Assembly (NCBI RefSeq): GCF_004337475.1
Contig: NZ_SJZJ01000001.1
Span: 124,001-188,000, forward strand
Source of the DNA: Nocardioides jejuensis
GTDB taxonomy: Bacteria; Actinomycetota; Actinomycetes; Propionibacteriales; Nocardioidaceae
Length of the DNA: 64,000 bases
Direction: 5' to 3'
In this document: positions 45,347 to 54,758 of the stretch, in pieces
Layout: the number at the start of each line of letters is the position of its first letter
How positions within the stretch are numbered: position 1 is the stretch's first letter
Position numbers and translations under genes: made by a program
The notes under the pieces: model-generated
The model's input: the letters and a program-made list of their open reading frames with translations, nothing else
The model's database searches: none
Told to the model about the DNA's origin: nothing

Positions 45347-46258
45347 TCACTCCGCCGCAGGCAGCTGCGGCGCCTCGGTCGGCTTGGCCGCAACCCGCTT
45401 GCGGGTACCCGGCACGCGGCCGGCGATGGCGCTTAGCGGCGCGATGGCCGCTGACAGTCCGTCGAGGTCGCCCTCAAGGCGCTGCACCGACTGGTCGATG
45501 CCGTTGACGACCCGCTCGAGCGAGCTGAGGACCGGGGCGAGGCGGTCGACGTTGTCGATCAGGCCTCCGACGCGGTCGAGCAGACCACCGTCAGCGACGA
45601 CCTGCTCGAGCACTCCCCCGCGCGCGACCAGCCGGTCGACCACGCCGTCGGGCTCGAGGAGCCGCTCGACCGCGCCCTCCTCGGCGAGCAGTCGCTCGAC
45701 CGGTCCGTCGATGGCGAGGATCCGGTCCAGGGCGCCTCCGGGAGCGATCAGCCGATCGACGGTGCCGCCGGTCGCCAGCAGCCGGTCCACCAGACCGTTG
45801 TCCGAGAGAAGCCGCTCGACGAATCCACCGGGCGCGATCAGCCGCTCGATCGCGCCGTCCTTGGCCAGCACCCGGTCGACGAAGCCGTCGGCAGCGATCA
45901 GCCGGTCGAGAACGCCGTCCGGCTGCGACAGGCGCGACAGCACGCCCTGCTCGTCGAGGACCCGGTCGACCACCCCGCCGTTCTGCAGCGCCTGTCCCAG
46001 CGGCCGATCCTCCGCCGTGACCGCGCTCATCAGGTGCAGGAGCCGCACCGGTCCCCCGGGCTGGACGAGCTGGGACACCCCGATGCTGGCGTGGCCGAAC
46101 GCCACCGCCGCACGCACCGGGAAGAGCGCTGCCTTGAGGACCTTGCTGGTCGTCGTGGCGATCGGCGCGGTGACCGCGGCCGGCACGGCGTGCTGGATCG
46201 GTGCGGGCAGCGCCGACCGCAGATGGATCACGGACGCGAGACGCGGAGTGTTCGACAT
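45347..46258 (-). CDS. Unrecognised protein of 14 tandem decapeptide repeats
   Basis: 303 aa. Residues 1-90 are Ala/Pro-rich with a mildly hydrophobic part (VLKAALFPVRAAVAFGHASIG). From 95 to 234 there are 14 consecutive ten-residue units with Gly at 95, 105, 115 ... 225 and no gap; the consensus is G-h-(V/L)-(D/E)-R-(L/V)-(L/I)-A-x-(D/G), for example GLVDRLLATG. A coiled-coil-like part (LSSLERVVNGIDQSVQRLEG) and a basic tail (GTRKRVAAKP) follow. No signal peptide or catalytic motif. The regularity suggests a solenoid or a long amphipathic surface for binding membrane or polymer. It lies upstream of rho on the same strand, with 215 bp between. I do not know the family. Confidence 0.8.
   Translation of the reverse strand: MSNTPRLASVIHLRSALPAPIQHAVPAAVTAPIATTTSKVLKAALFPVRAAVAFGHASIGVSQLVQPGGPVRLLHLMSAVTAEDRPLGQALQNGGVVDRVLDEQGVLSRLSQPDGVLDRLIAADGFVDRVLAKDGAIERLIAPGGFVERLLSDNGLVDRLLATGGTVDRLIAPGGALDRILAIDGPVERLLAEEGAVERLLEPDGVVDRLVARGGVLEQVVADGGLLDRVGGLIDNVDRLAPVLSSLERVVNGIDQSVQRLEGDLDGLSAAIAPLSAIAGRVPGTRKRVAAKPTEAPQLPAAE
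45557..45976. repeat. 14 tandem 30-bp coding repeats
   Basis: The DNA of the decapeptide repeats is a 30-bp tandem array that has diverged at synonymous sites; for example gcgatcagccg occurs near 45744, 45833 and 45894 on the plus strand. The copy number of 14 is exact from the protein phase. Confidence 0.8.
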
Positions 46259-46557
46259 GGTGGGCGCAGCCTAGGCGCGGTGCGTCGTTCCGGTCGAGGA
46301 AGACGTATCTTCGTACGTCGTCACTCGGGGATCAGTCTTCGATGAGACGCACTTGATCGGGCGGAATGGAGCCCGGGAACTAGTCATACCCATTGGGCGA
46401 CTCCAACAGCGCCGACCTGGCACTTCCGACGACCTCCGAGACATCGGAGGGTCCACCCGTGTTGGTAGGTGCTCTTGGACTACGGCTTGGCGGGCCGCTT
46501 TCGACTCGACGTCACGGAAGCGCGGCAGATCCGGGCGGGTCAGGATTGCAGAAGCGA
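46259..46557. other. 299-bp non-coding stretch of lower GC
   Basis: No convincing gene, tRNA or repeat is visible. The GC content drops noticeably compared with the neighbours and an 96-codon open frame on the minus strand has poor codon use. It marks the left edge of the atypical patch that runs to about 50.0 kb. Confidence 0.5.
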
Positions 46558-47346
46558 TCATCTTTCTAGCAGGTCGAGGATCATTCTCCTGGCCAGATCC
46601 CGCGGGTTCGGTTCGGTGGTTGGCATCGTGATGACTGCCGCACTAACGCCGTGCGCAAACACGCAGGTAATGAACTTGCCTTTGGCCCCACTGCCTTCGC
46701 CGCATCGAAAGTGGCCACGAACACCTTTTAGCGACTCGCCTGCATCTACGTTGATTGCCTCGCCGAGCAAGCGTTGAGTGATGCGATCGTCGTAGTCATC
46801 TGCCAGCCCGTCAGCTAGGGCGGTGTTGCGGTAGGCCGACATGGTCATGGCGCCGACATAATCGGCAGATTTCGACGCGCCCGCGTACAGCTTGTAGTGC
46901 GTTTCAACGTCCTGGTTGGACTCGAGTTGTGAGCTGATCACGGCGTTGGCGAGGTCCACGACGGGATCACCCTTCCCAGGCTGTACCTGCGCGCGGCCGG
47001 CGAGTTCGGCTCCGAGGTTCATCGGCACTGGCTCGGAGCGCAGGTGGGAAATGATCAGCGCTGCCGCAAGATAGAGGCTGGCGGAGACGAGCAACGGCAT
47101 TGCCAAGGGGATGAACGAATGCCCCCGCTTGTCGGTCGGCTGACCCTTCAGCCACTTGTGCCACGCCGCCAGGGCTAGAGCGCCGGCCGCGAGGACGAAC
47201 AAGACGCGCGGCCAGGTTCCAGGGCGCACGAAGGCGTGCTTCGAGGAGAAGTGGAGAAGGTTAACTGCGGCCAGTGCCGTGCCAGCAGAAACACCCAACA
47301 GCCCATCGCGCCATGTCGACCTGCGCGCTTCAGACTTGTGGGCCAC
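46558..47346 (-). CDS. Hypothetical membrane protein with an exported C-terminal domain
   Basis: 262 aa. Three hydrophobic segments (about 15-32, 47-62, 78-100) are followed by a soluble region of about 160 residues that would be outside the cell. The latter has one Cys pair in HFRCGEGSGAKGKFITCVF, likely a disulfide. No family recognised. Codon use is less GC-biased than in flanking genes, which suggests recent acquisition. It has no operon partner; the nearest gene on the strand is the lipoprotein 171 bp upstream. Confidence 0.65.
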   Translation of the reverse strand: MAHKSEARRSTWRDGLLGVSAGTALAAVNLLHFSSKHAFVRPGTWPRVLFVLAAGALALAAWHKWLKGQPTDKRGHSFIPLAMPLLVSASLYLAAALIISHLRSEPVPMNLGAELAGRAQVQPGKGDPVVDLANAVISSQLESNQDVETHYKLYAGASKSADYVGAMTMSAYRNTALADGLADDYDDRITQRLLGEAINVDAGESLKGVRGHFRCGEGSGAKGKFITCVFAHGVSAAVITMPTTEPNPRDLARRMILDLLER

Positions 47347-47517
47347 TGCAACTCCGTATCCCGGCGACCGTGTTGCCTGAACGCTAGCGCTGCAAGAGGC
47401 ACCAAGGAGACGGAATCGGCCGGAGCGCGCGAGCGCGGACCAAACGCGGCATGAGCGGGCGTTCCTGCGCAGCGACTCGGGTCCTGCGCCGCGCCCGCGC
47501 GGCGATGTCGGGCGCTT
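47347..47517. other. Spacer between two orphan genes
   Basis: 171 bp without a gene. A GC-rich block cgccgcgcccgcgcgg near 47489 could form a short hairpin just past the lipoprotein stop. Confidence 0.35.
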
Positions 47518-48048
47518 CTACGGCGCCGCAGCCAGGTATGCGTTCACGCGATCGTCCGCATCGGTCGCCTCTTCAAGTTCGTAAAGCCGGGAGTCCAACT
47601 CGTTCAGTTCAGCGATCACGTCGCGGTCTTCAAGTAGGTCAGAGCGCGCGTCCGCGTCCGCCGGATACTGCGGCCCAAGTGTCCGCATGGCCTCTTGCAG
47701 CAGTGCCGCCCAAGAATCTCCAAGCGCCTCAGGCAGGGCGACTAGAGCGACCTGTGCGGTGTCGCCTCCCCAGGAGCGGAAATAGGAGTCAAACCCGCCG
47801 GAGTTAACCTCTTGGCGCAGATCGCAGATCGCGAAGACAGCCTGCTGTCTCGTTGAGAGAGCTGAACGATCTCCGTCTCCCAGACGCTCGTATAGATCCC
47901 AGGCGTCATCTGTTGGCATGGGCGTGACGCTATCGATCGACGCTGCCGTTGGCGTGCTGTCGCTAGGGGTCTGCTGGGATTTCCCGCTTCCTGAGCACGC
48001 CGTCACCGAGAGGACAGCAGTCATCGAGAGGGCCGCGACCACGCGCAT
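47518..48048 (-). CDS. Lipoprotein with a DUF4375-like domain
   Basis: 176 aa. Signal peptide with lipobox VTAC and Cys18, a Ser/Thr-rich linker, then a helical domain with VFAICDLRQEVNSGGFDSYF, which follows the DUF4375 (DMP19-like) pattern of a buried NGGF-like loop. The function is unknown. ATG 48048 gives a proper signal peptide; the longer frame adds seven residues before it. The domain is more often found in cytosolic or toxin-immunity-linked proteins, so its export here is unusual. Confidence 0.68.
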   Translation of the reverse strand: MRVVAALSMTAVLSVTACSGSGKSQQTPSDSTPTAASIDSVTPMPTDDAWDLYERLGDGDRSALSTRQQAVFAICDLRQEVNSGGFDSYFRSWGGDTAQVALVALPEALGDSWAALLQEAMRTLGPQYPADADARSDLLEDRDVIAELNELDSRLYELEEATDADDRVNAYLAAAP

Positions 48049-48132
48049 CTGGTCATCCAAGCAGGTCATCGACCGCGCCGCCCGACTCTCGCCAACACCG
48101 AACTAACCGCGGCATGTCCGCGCGAGCGGGCA

Positions 48133-48219
48133 CGTGCGGGGAGGCGCATCTGCGACTCGACACGCCCGCTGGCCTGCCGCGTTCTGGCGCGTCCTTTCGC
48201 ATTTGCGACTCCCCGCACG
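48133..48219. repeat. Inverted repeat between lipoprotein and HNH genes
   Basis: CGTGCGGGGAG (48133-48143) is perfectly complementary to CTCCCCGCACG (48209-48219), and both arms extend imperfectly with GCGCAT/TTGCG-type matches. The loop is 65 bp. It could be a terminator for the HNH gene, or an end of an old mobile unit. Confidence 0.45.
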
Positions 48220-48248
48220 CGCGCACATCGGCATGCGCGGGCGCTTGG

Positions 48249-49706
48249 TCAACTGCCAATCCTTCGGGTGCCGGTGTGGTCGACGAGGAAGAAAGCACCC
48301 TCGGGGTCGCGCCAGACGTAGATGCCGGCGAACGGTTGCTTCACCTGCCAGCCGGCGTGCGTCTTGAGGTTGTGGTGGCGCTGGGTGAGCGGTCCGTAGT
48401 TGCCGATGCGTGACTGGCCCGGACCAGCGTCGGGCCTCCAGGCCTCGGTGTGGTCGATCTGCATGCCGGACCAACCGCCGTCGGAGTTCGTCGAAGCGGT
48501 GGACCACGGGAATGCGTCGGCCGGCGTCATGAGGCGCACGGCCTGCCTATGTCGGTCCGGGATTTCCCACGCATCGACCGGCGCCTGGCCGTCGAGGTCG
48601 ATGACCGGCCGGACGGTGACCTTCGCGCGGGGACCCAGGCGATCGCGGATCCAGCCTTCGGTCACGAGGCCGACGCCTTCGATGCGGGCCATGCCCGTCG
48701 TCCCGGTTTCGTCCAGACCGGCCTCGCGGGTGAGCCGGCCGGCGTACACGTGCACGAAGAGGGTGATCGCGGGCAGCAGCTTCGCCCAGTCGAAGGTCGG
48801 CTTTGTGCCGTCGACGGTGCCGCCGAAGCGAGCGAAGAGCGCGACGGCACCCCGCACGAGGTCCTCTGCCGATATCGACTCCCCGTGCGAAGGCTCGGCG
48901 CCATCCGACGCCGCGCTCCCCTGCTTCCAGGCGGCGTAGCGCGCGAGCAACGCGGTGGCCTGGGCCGGGTTGGCGAGCAGAACCATCGCCGCAGCACGGC
49001 GCTGATCGAGGTCACCTTCACAGCCCAGCTCAGCCAGCACGGTGGCGAGGAACGCGACGGTCGCTTCAAGGCGAGCGACACCAGCGGGGTCGGTGCGCAG
49101 CCAGAAGGAACGCATCCCGTGGGTGGTGTCACGCGAGGCCCGCGCGAACTCGGCCTTCGCCGCCTTGCGCTCCCGCTCCTCAGCGAGCTCGGGGTCGGCT
49201 GCAGCAATGGCTGCCTCGACGAGATCCATGAAACGCGTCCACGGCAGCCGACCGTCCGCGGACTCGACCACGCGCTCATCGACGTAGCGCGCAGCGACGA
49301 GGGAGAGCTCCCGGGTCTTGCGCACGACGTAGGTGGCATAGGACGCGCGGACCTCGCAGGCCTCGACGCGAGCCCACAGCTGCGGGTGACGATGCTGGAG
49401 GTCGAGGACGTCAGCGATCATCTGGTCGCCCGTCCACGTCGTCGCCTCGAGCCGTACGCCGAGCTCGGCGCCGGCATTGACGGCCACCCGCGGGGTGCCG
49501 GGGCCGCCGTACTCCCGAACGCGGACACCGGCCGCCCGGCGCTCCTCACGCGTCATCGGGCGCTCACCGTTGAGCACCGCCCACTGCGCCGCTGACCTGA
49601 GCACCTCGACCTCGACCCGACGCTGCGTGCGCGTCAGCACTCCGACCGTGTCGAGGAGATCGCTCCGCGACAGGTCGGTCGATGTCGAACCCGAGATGTC
49701 GAACAT
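48249..49706 (-). CDS. DUF222-HNH endonuclease (13E12 repeat family)
   Basis: 485 aa. N-terminal DUF222 helical domain (TQRRVEVEVLRSAAQWAVLNG) and a C-terminal HNH nuclease: QIDHTEAW with Asp418-His419 and PLTQRHHNLKTH with His445/Asn446. This is the family of the M. tuberculosis REP13E12 repeats, present in many copies in actinobacteria and thought to be mobile or phage-related. ATG 49706 starts MFDISG; the open frame continues upstream without codon bias. It lies in the atypical patch between rho and thrB. Confidence 0.88.
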   Translation of the reverse strand: MFDISGSTSTDLSRSDLLDTVGVLTRTQRRVEVEVLRSAAQWAVLNGERPMTREERRAAGVRVREYGGPGTPRVAVNAGAELGVRLEATTWTGDQMIADVLDLQHRHPQLWARVEACEVRASYATYVVRKTRELSLVAARYVDERVVESADGRLPWTRFMDLVEAAIAAADPELAEERERKAAKAEFARASRDTTHGMRSFWLRTDPAGVARLEATVAFLATVLAELGCEGDLDQRRAAAMVLLANPAQATALLARYAAWKQGSAASDGAEPSHGESISAEDLVRGAVALFARFGGTVDGTKPTFDWAKLLPAITLFVHVYAGRLTREAGLDETGTTGMARIEGVGLVTEGWIRDRLGPRAKVTVRPVIDLDGQAPVDAWEIPDRHRQAVRLMTPADAFPWSTASTNSDGGWSGMQIDHTEAWRPDAGPGQSRIGNYGPLTQRHHNLKTHAGWQVKQPFAGIYVWRDPEGAFFLVDHTGTRRIGS

Positions 49707-50043
49707 GTCTTCGATTTTACGCTCATTGCGGACGGATGGGAACCACTGCCACCACGGGATGTGGAGAAGTTTCCGCAGGTCAGAGCCCAGTTTTCGTCCA
49801 CAGGCCACTCCCATTTCCCGGCCTGTGGGTCACCACCCTGCAGCGCCCCGTTCCTGTCGGCGCCGGTGCCGCGCGATCACCGACTTCAAGGTCACGTTGA
49901 CCTACCCGACCTACGACACCGACGGCACGTTCAAGGACGACGATCCCGACTACTTCTGCCGCTGGTGCCTCAGCGGACGCTTCGACCAGAAGATCCACTT
50001 CCGGCGGCTCGTCGCGATCCCGCTCGGGCCGAAGTGACCAGGG
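49707..50043. other. Intergenic stretch with an ORF remnant
   Basis: Between the HNH start and the thrB stop, 337 bp with no intact gene. The first part is AT-richer promoter-like DNA; the second holds the remnant described at 49870-50037. Confidence 0.45.
49870..50037 (+). pseudogene. Possible truncated gene, C-terminal remnant
   Basis: The plus-strand frame ending at 50037 reads ITDFKVTLTYPTYDTDGT, then DPDYFCRWCLSG and FHFRRLVAIPLGPK-like residues (IHFRRLVAIPLGPK). Composition is like a real protein with a CRWC pair, unlike the shadow frames here, yet no start with ribosome site or upstream domain fits. It may be the tail of a gene whose front was replaced by the HNH insertion. A short intact ORF is the alternative. 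Confidence 0.3.
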
Positions 50044-50964
50044 TCAGGAGACGACGACACCGTTGTGGTCGACGTCGAGCGGGTAGGAGACCCAGCCCTC
50101 CGGCGTACGGGAGACGAGGGCCTGGCGGTCCGCCTTCGAGGCGGCGAAGGCCAGCACCGTCGGGCCCGCGCCCGAGACGATCGCGGCAAGTCCGTCGGCA
50201 CGCAGCGCGCGCACGAGGGCGAGCGACTCCGGCATGGCCGGCTCGCGGTAGTCCTGGTGCAGCCAGTCGCGGGTCGCCCACAGCAGCAGCGACGGCTGAC
50301 CGGCGAGCGCGGCGACGAGCAGCGCGGCACGACCCGCGTTGGCGGCGGCCTCCGCGTGCGGGACGGTGGCGGGCAGCAGCCCCCGGGCCACCTTGGTCTC
50401 GACCGGCGTCGACGGCACGAAGACGACCACGGAGATCGACGGGTCGACCGGCGACTCGGCGGCGTAGAAGGTCTCACCCTCGTGGCCGGCGATCACGAAG
50501 CCGCCGTACGCCGCGGGGGCGACGTTGTCGGGATGGCCCTCGATCTCGGCCGCGAGCGAGAAGAGCTCGTCGTCGGTCATCAGCATGTCGCCACCGACGA
50601 CGAGGCCGCGGCCCAGCGCGAGGCCGGCCACGATCGCGGCGGACGACGAGCCGAGGCCGCGCGCGTGCGGGATGACGTTGTCGCAGGTCAGCTTGAGGCC
50701 GACGGCCGAGTCGGGCAGGCCGACCGGCTCCTCGCCGAGCTCGGCGAGCGCCCGGTTGATGCAGCGCACGACCAGGTGCGAGGAATCGCGCGGCACCGAG
50801 TCGGCGCCGACACCGGTGACCTCGATGACCAGCCCGGCCGGCAGCACCGAGGCGGAGAGCCGGTCGCGCATCGTCAGCGCGAGACCGAGCGCGTCGAAGC
50901 CGGGGCCGAGGTTGGCCGAGGTCGCCGGGACGCTGACCCGGACGGTGCCGCTGACGAGAGCCAT
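50044..50964 (-). CDS. thrB: Homoserine kinase
   Basis: 306 aa GHMP kinase. Substrate motif VSVPATSANLGPGFDALGLA at the N terminus, ATP loop PHARGLGSSSAAIVAGLA, and a C-terminal GAGPTVLAF. It phosphorylates homoserine for threonine synthesis. ATG 50964 (MALVSG) is seven bases after the thrC stop. Last gene of argS-lysA-hom-thrC-thrB. Confidence 0.96.
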   Translation of the reverse strand: MALVSGTVRVSVPATSANLGPGFDALGLALTMRDRLSASVLPAGLVIEVTGVGADSVPRDSSHLVVRCINRALAELGEEPVGLPDSAVGLKLTCDNVIPHARGLGSSSAAIVAGLALGRGLVVGGDMLMTDDELFSLAAEIEGHPDNVAPAAYGGFVIAGHEGETFYAAESPVDPSISVVVFVPSTPVETKVARGLLPATVPHAEAAANAGRAALLVAALAGQPSLLLWATRDWLHQDYREPAMPESLALVRALRADGLAAIVSGAGPTVLAFAASKADRQALVSRTPEGWVSYPLDVDHNGVVVS

Positions 50965-50971
50965 CGGAGTG

Positions 50972-52036
50972 TCAGGCCAGACCGGCGGCCGACGCAGCAG
51001 CGTCGACGTCGGCGTCCACGACGGTCTCCACGACCTCACCGAAGCCGGCGAGGGCGGTGATGGTGTCCTTGAGGCCGTGACCGGTCACGGTGATGACGAC
51101 GGTCTTGCCGGCGTACGTCTCCCCCGCCTCGAGCTCACCGAGCAGACCGGCGACACCGGCCGCAGAGGCCGGCTCGACGAAGACGCCGTCGTTGGCGGCC
51201 AGGGCGCGCTGGGCGGCCAGGATCTGCTCGTCGGTGCGCGCGGCAAAGCGGCCCTCGGACTCCTTGGCAGCGTTCATCGCGAGGTCCCAGGAGGCCGGGT
51301 TGCCGATGCGGATAGCGGTCGCCAGCGTCTCGGGCTCGTCGACCGGCGCACCGTGCACCAGCGGAGCGGCACCGGCAGCCTGGAAGCCGCGCATGACGGG
51401 CTTCTTCGTCGAGCGACCGGAGTCGAAGTACTGCGTGTAGCCGAGCCAGTACGCCGAGATGTTGCCGGCGTTGCCGACCGGCAGCAGGTGGAAGTCAGGC
51501 GCGTCGCCGAGGAAGTCGACGATCTCGAAGGCAGCGGTCTTCTGGCCCTCGAGTCGGTGCGGGTTGACCGAGTTGACCAGCGCGACGGGGTACTTCTCCG
51601 CCATCTCGCGCGCCATGCGCAGGCAGTCGTCGAAGTTGCCGCGGACCTGGATCACCAGCGAGCCGTGGAGCACTGCCTGGGCCATCTTGCCGGCGGAGAT
51701 CTTGCCCTCGGGCACGAGGACGATCGGAGTGACACCGGCCTTGGCGGCGTACGCGGCCATGGCGGCCGAGGTGTTGCCCGTCGAGGCGCAGACAACGGCC
51801 TGGGCGCCCTGGTGCACGGCGACCGAGAGGGCCACGGTCATGCCGCGGTCCTTGAACGATCCGGTCGGGTTGTTGCCCTCGACCTTGAGCCAGACGTCGC
51901 CACCGGTCAGCCCGGAGAGCCAGTCGGAGTGGACCAGCGGCGTCCCGCCCTCGCGGAGGGTGACGGCCGGGGTGTCCTGCGGGATGTCGAGGAGCTCGCG
52001 GTACTCCTCGATCACGCCCTTCCACTGGTGGGCCAT
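50972..52036 (-). CDS. thrC: Threonine synthase
   Basis: 354 aa PLP enzyme. The PLP lysine is in [11 protein letters not shown], followed by [16 protein letters not shown] and the phosphate-binding [14 protein letters not shown]. It turns O-phosphohomoserine into threonine. ATG 52036 overlaps the hom stop (TGATG) and has AAGGAG seven bases before it. Confidence 0.96.
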   Translation of the reverse strand: MAHQWKGVIEEYRELLDIPQDTPAVTLREGGTPLVHSDWLSGLTGGDVWLKVEGNNPTGSFKDRGMTVALSVAVHQGAQAVVCASTGNTSAAMAAYAAKAGVTPIVLVPEGKISAGKMAQAVLHGSLVIQVRGNFDDCLRMAREMAEKYPVALVNSVNPHRLEGQKTAAFEIVDFLGDAPDFHLLPVGNAGNISAYWLGYTQYFDSGRSTKKPVMRGFQAAGAAPLVHGAPVDEPETLATAIRIGNPASWDLAMNAAKESEGRFAARTDEQILAAQRALAANDGVFVEPASAAGVAGLLGELEAGETYAGKTVVITVTGHGLKDTITALAGFGEVVETVVDADVDAAASAAGLA

Positions 52037-53322
52037 CACTCGGCTCCTTCCACGCGCATCACCGAGGTGACGTCGCGCACGATGTCCATGTTGCGCAGGT
52101 GGTCGACGGTCGCCGCGAGCGCAGCGTCGGTAGCGGGGTGCGAGACGACCACGAGCTGGGCGTCGGCGCCGCGACCCTCCTGACGCACGGTCTGGATCGA
52201 CACACCCTGGTCAGCGAACGCGTTGGCGACCGCAGCGAGCACGCCCGCGCGGTCGTCGACGTCAAGCTGCACGTGGTAGCTGGTCACGGTCTCGCCCATC
52301 GGCAGCAGCTCCCGGGCGGCGTACGCCGACTCGCCGGCGCCGCGGGTGCCCGCGAGCTTGTTGCGGGCAACGGTGACGAGGTCACCGAGGACAGCGGACG
52401 CGGTCGGCGAACCACCGGCGCCCGGGCCGTAGAACATCAGCTGGCCGGCGGCCTCGGACTCGACGAAGACCGCGTTGTAGGCGCCGCGGACGGAGGCCAG
52501 CGGGTGCGACGCGGGGATCATCGCCGGGTGGACGCGGGCCGAGACGGCGCCGTCGCGCAGCTCGCAGATCGCGAGCAGCTTGACGACCGAACCCATGTCG
52601 CGCGCGGACGCGACGTCGGCGGCGGTGACCTCGGAGATGCCCTCGCGGTACACATCGGCAGCGGTCACGCGGGTGTGGAAGGCCAGTGACGCGAGGATCG
52701 CGGCCTTCGCCGCAGCATCGAAGCCCTCGACATCGGCGGTCGGGTCCGCCTCGGCGTAGCCCAGGTCCTGCGCCTCGGAGAGCGCATCGGCGAAGCCGGC
52801 CCCCGAGGTGTCCATCTTGTCGAGGATGAAGTTCGTGGTGCCGTTGACGATGCCGAGCACGCGGGTGACCTTGTCACCGGCGAGCGACTCGCGCAGCGGA
52901 CGGAGGATCGGGATCGCGCCCGCGACCGCCGCCTCGAAGTAGAGGTCGCGGCCAGCCTTGTCGGCCGCCTCGTAGAGGGTCGGGCCGTCCTCCGCGAGCA
53001 GCGCCTTGTTGGCGGTGACCACCGAGGCGCCGTTCTCAAGCGCAGCCAGGATCAGCGAGCGGGCCGGCTCGATGCCGCCGATCACCTCGACGACGAGGTC
53101 GATGTCGCCACGCGTGACCAGTCCGATCGCGTCCGTCGTCAGGAGCTCGTCGGGGAGCTCGACCTCGCGCGGGGCGTCGAGGCGACGGACGGCCACACCG
53201 GCGAGCTCGATCGGCGCGCCGATGCGCGCCGCGAGGTCGTCGGACTGCTCCTGGAGCAGGCGGACCACCTGCGAACCGACGGAGCCACAGCCGAGGACGG
53301 CAACCTTGAGCGGACTGTTCAC
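52036..53322 (-). CDS. hom: Homoserine dehydrogenase
   Basis: 428 aa. NAD(P)-binding [15 protein letters not shown], catalytic region [21 protein letters not shown] with [20 protein letters not shown], and a C-terminal ACT domain ([20 protein letters not shown]) for threonine feedback. Coupled with thrC. A separate aspartokinase must be elsewhere. Confidence 0.96.
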   Translation of the reverse strand: MNSPLKVAVLGCGSVGSQVVRLLQEQSDDLAARIGAPIELAGVAVRRLDAPREVELPDELLTTDAIGLVTRGDIDLVVEVIGGIEPARSLILAALENGASVVTANKALLAEDGPTLYEAADKAGRDLYFEAAVAGAIPILRPLRESLAGDKVTRVLGIVNGTTNFILDKMDTSGAGFADALSEAQDLGYAEADPTADVEGFDAAAKAAILASLAFHTRVTAADVYREGISEVTAADVASARDMGSVVKLLAICELRDGAVSARVHPAMIPASHPLASVRGAYNAVFVESEAAGQLMFYGPGAGGSPTASAVLGDLVTVARNKLAGTRGAGESAYAARELLPMGETVTSYHVQLDVDDRAGVLAAVANAFADQGVSIQTVRQEGRGADAQLVVVSHPATDAALAATVDHLRNMDIVRDVTSVMRVEGAE

Positions 53323-53369
53323 ACCGCGAAGCCTATCCGTCGTACGCCGCTCCCCCGGCCCCCGCGACG

Positions 53370-54758
53370 CTAGCCGAGATCGGTCGCGAGCAGGTCGTCC
53401 TCGGTCTCGCGACGCACGATCACGCGTGCCTCGCCGTCGCGCACCGCCACGACCGGCGGACGCAGGGCGTGGTTGTAGTTGGACGCCATCGAACGGCCGT
53501 AGGCACCCGTGCCGGGAACGGCGACGAGGTCACCGGGAGCGATGTCACCGGGCAGGAACTCGTGCTTGACCACGATGTCGCCCGACTCGCAGTGCTTGCC
53601 GACGACGCGGGCCAGGGTGGGCTCGGCCGACGAGGCGCGCGAGACCAGCGTGCAGGAGTAGTCGGCGTCGTAGAGGGCCGGGCGGATGTTGTCGCTCATG
53701 CCGCCGTCGACCGAGACGTAGGTGCGCGTGGCGCCGCCGTCCAGGGTGACCTGCTTGACGGTGCCGACCGTGTAGACCGTGCACATCGACGACCCCACGA
53801 TCGCGCGGCCCGGCTCGATCGACAGGTGCGGCACCGGGAACTGCAGCGCGGCGCACTCACGCGCGACGATGTCCGTGATCTGACGGGCCAGATCCGCGGG
53901 ATCGGCCGGGTCGTCCTGGGTCGTGTAGGCGATGCCGAACCCGCCACCGAGGTCCATCTCGGGCATGACGTGGCCGAGCTCGCGCCCGATCTCCGCGTGG
54001 AGTCCGAGGACACGACGCGCGGCCACCTCCCAGCCGGAGGTGTCGAAGATCTGCGAACCGATGTGGCTGTGCAGGCCACGAAGGTCGAGGCCCGGAGCCT
54101 CGATGACCGCCTGGGCAGCCGCGAACCCGTCACCCGACGAGATCGAGAAGCCGAACTTCTGGTCCTCGTGAGCCGTCGCGATGAACTCGTGGGTGTGCGC
54201 CTCCACACCGGCGGTCACCCGGACCATCACGCCCTGGACCACACCGAGCTCGGCGACGATGGCCGCGAGACGCTCGATCTCGGCGTACGAGTCGACGATG
54301 ATCCGGCCCACTCCGGCCACGACCGCGCGACGCAGCTCCATCGGGGTCTTGTTGTTGCCGTGGTAGCCGATCCGCTTCGGGTCGACGCCCGCACGCAGTG
54401 CCACCGAGAGCTCGCCGTTGGAGCAGACGTCGAGGCAGAGCCCCTCCTCCGCGACCCACTTCGCCACCGCGACCGAGAGGAACGCCTTGCCGGCGTAGTA
54501 GACGTCGTAGCCGGCGAAGCCGTCACGGAAGGCACGCGCCCGCGAGCGGAAGTCCTCCTCGTCCAGCACGTACGCCGGGGTGTTGACGTCGGCGACGAGG
54601 TCCGGAATCGCGATCCCGCCGATTTGCAGCACACCGGAGTCGTCCTTGCGCGCGGTCTTCGACCACAGCACCGGGATGAGCGCGTTGACGTCCTCGGGCT
54701 GGCGGAGCCAGACCGGCGAGGTGCCGGCGAAGTCGCCCGGCGGGACCCGGCCCGCCAT
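53370..54758 (-). CDS. lysA: Diaminopimelate decarboxylase
   Basis: 462 aa fold-III PLP enzyme. PLP Lys91 in YYAGKAFLS, GYHGNNKTPMEL, the GGGFGIAY phosphate loop, EPGRAIVGSS, and the C-terminal VGKHCESGD of the active-site partner. It makes lysine from meso-diaminopimelate. ATG 54758 overlaps the argS stop as TGATG; a much longer open frame upstream is an argS shadow. Confidence 0.96.
   Translation of the reverse strand: MAGRVPPGDFAGTSPVWLRQPEDVNALIPVLWSKTARKDDSGVLQIGGIAIPDLVADVNTPAYVLDEEDFRSRARAFRDGFAGYDVYYAGKAFLSVAVAKWVAEEGLCLDVCSNGELSVALRAGVDPKRIGYHGNNKTPMELRRAVVAGVGRIIVDSYAEIERLAAIVAELGVVQGVMVRVTAGVEAHTHEFIATAHEDQKFGFSISSGDGFAAAQAVIEAPGLDLRGLHSHIGSQIFDTSGWEVAARRVLGLHAEIGRELGHVMPEMDLGGGFGIAYTTQDDPADPADLARQITDIVARECAALQFPVPHLSIEPGRAIVGSSMCTVYTVGTVKQVTLDGGATRTYVSVDGGMSDNIRPALYDADYSCTLVSRASSAEPTLARVVGKHCESGDIVVKHEFLPGDIAPGDLVAVPGTGAYGRSMASNYNHALRPPVVAVRDGEARVIVRRETEDDLLATDLG

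Noticed and set aside
45557..45976. Reading the 30-bp tandem array as a CRISPR or minisatellite
   Set aside because: It lacks spacers and keeps the reading frame with synonymous drift, so it is selected as protein repeats.
46271..46561. 96-codon minus-strand ORF in the gap
   Set aside because: Poor codon use, no ribosome site and no recognisable pattern.
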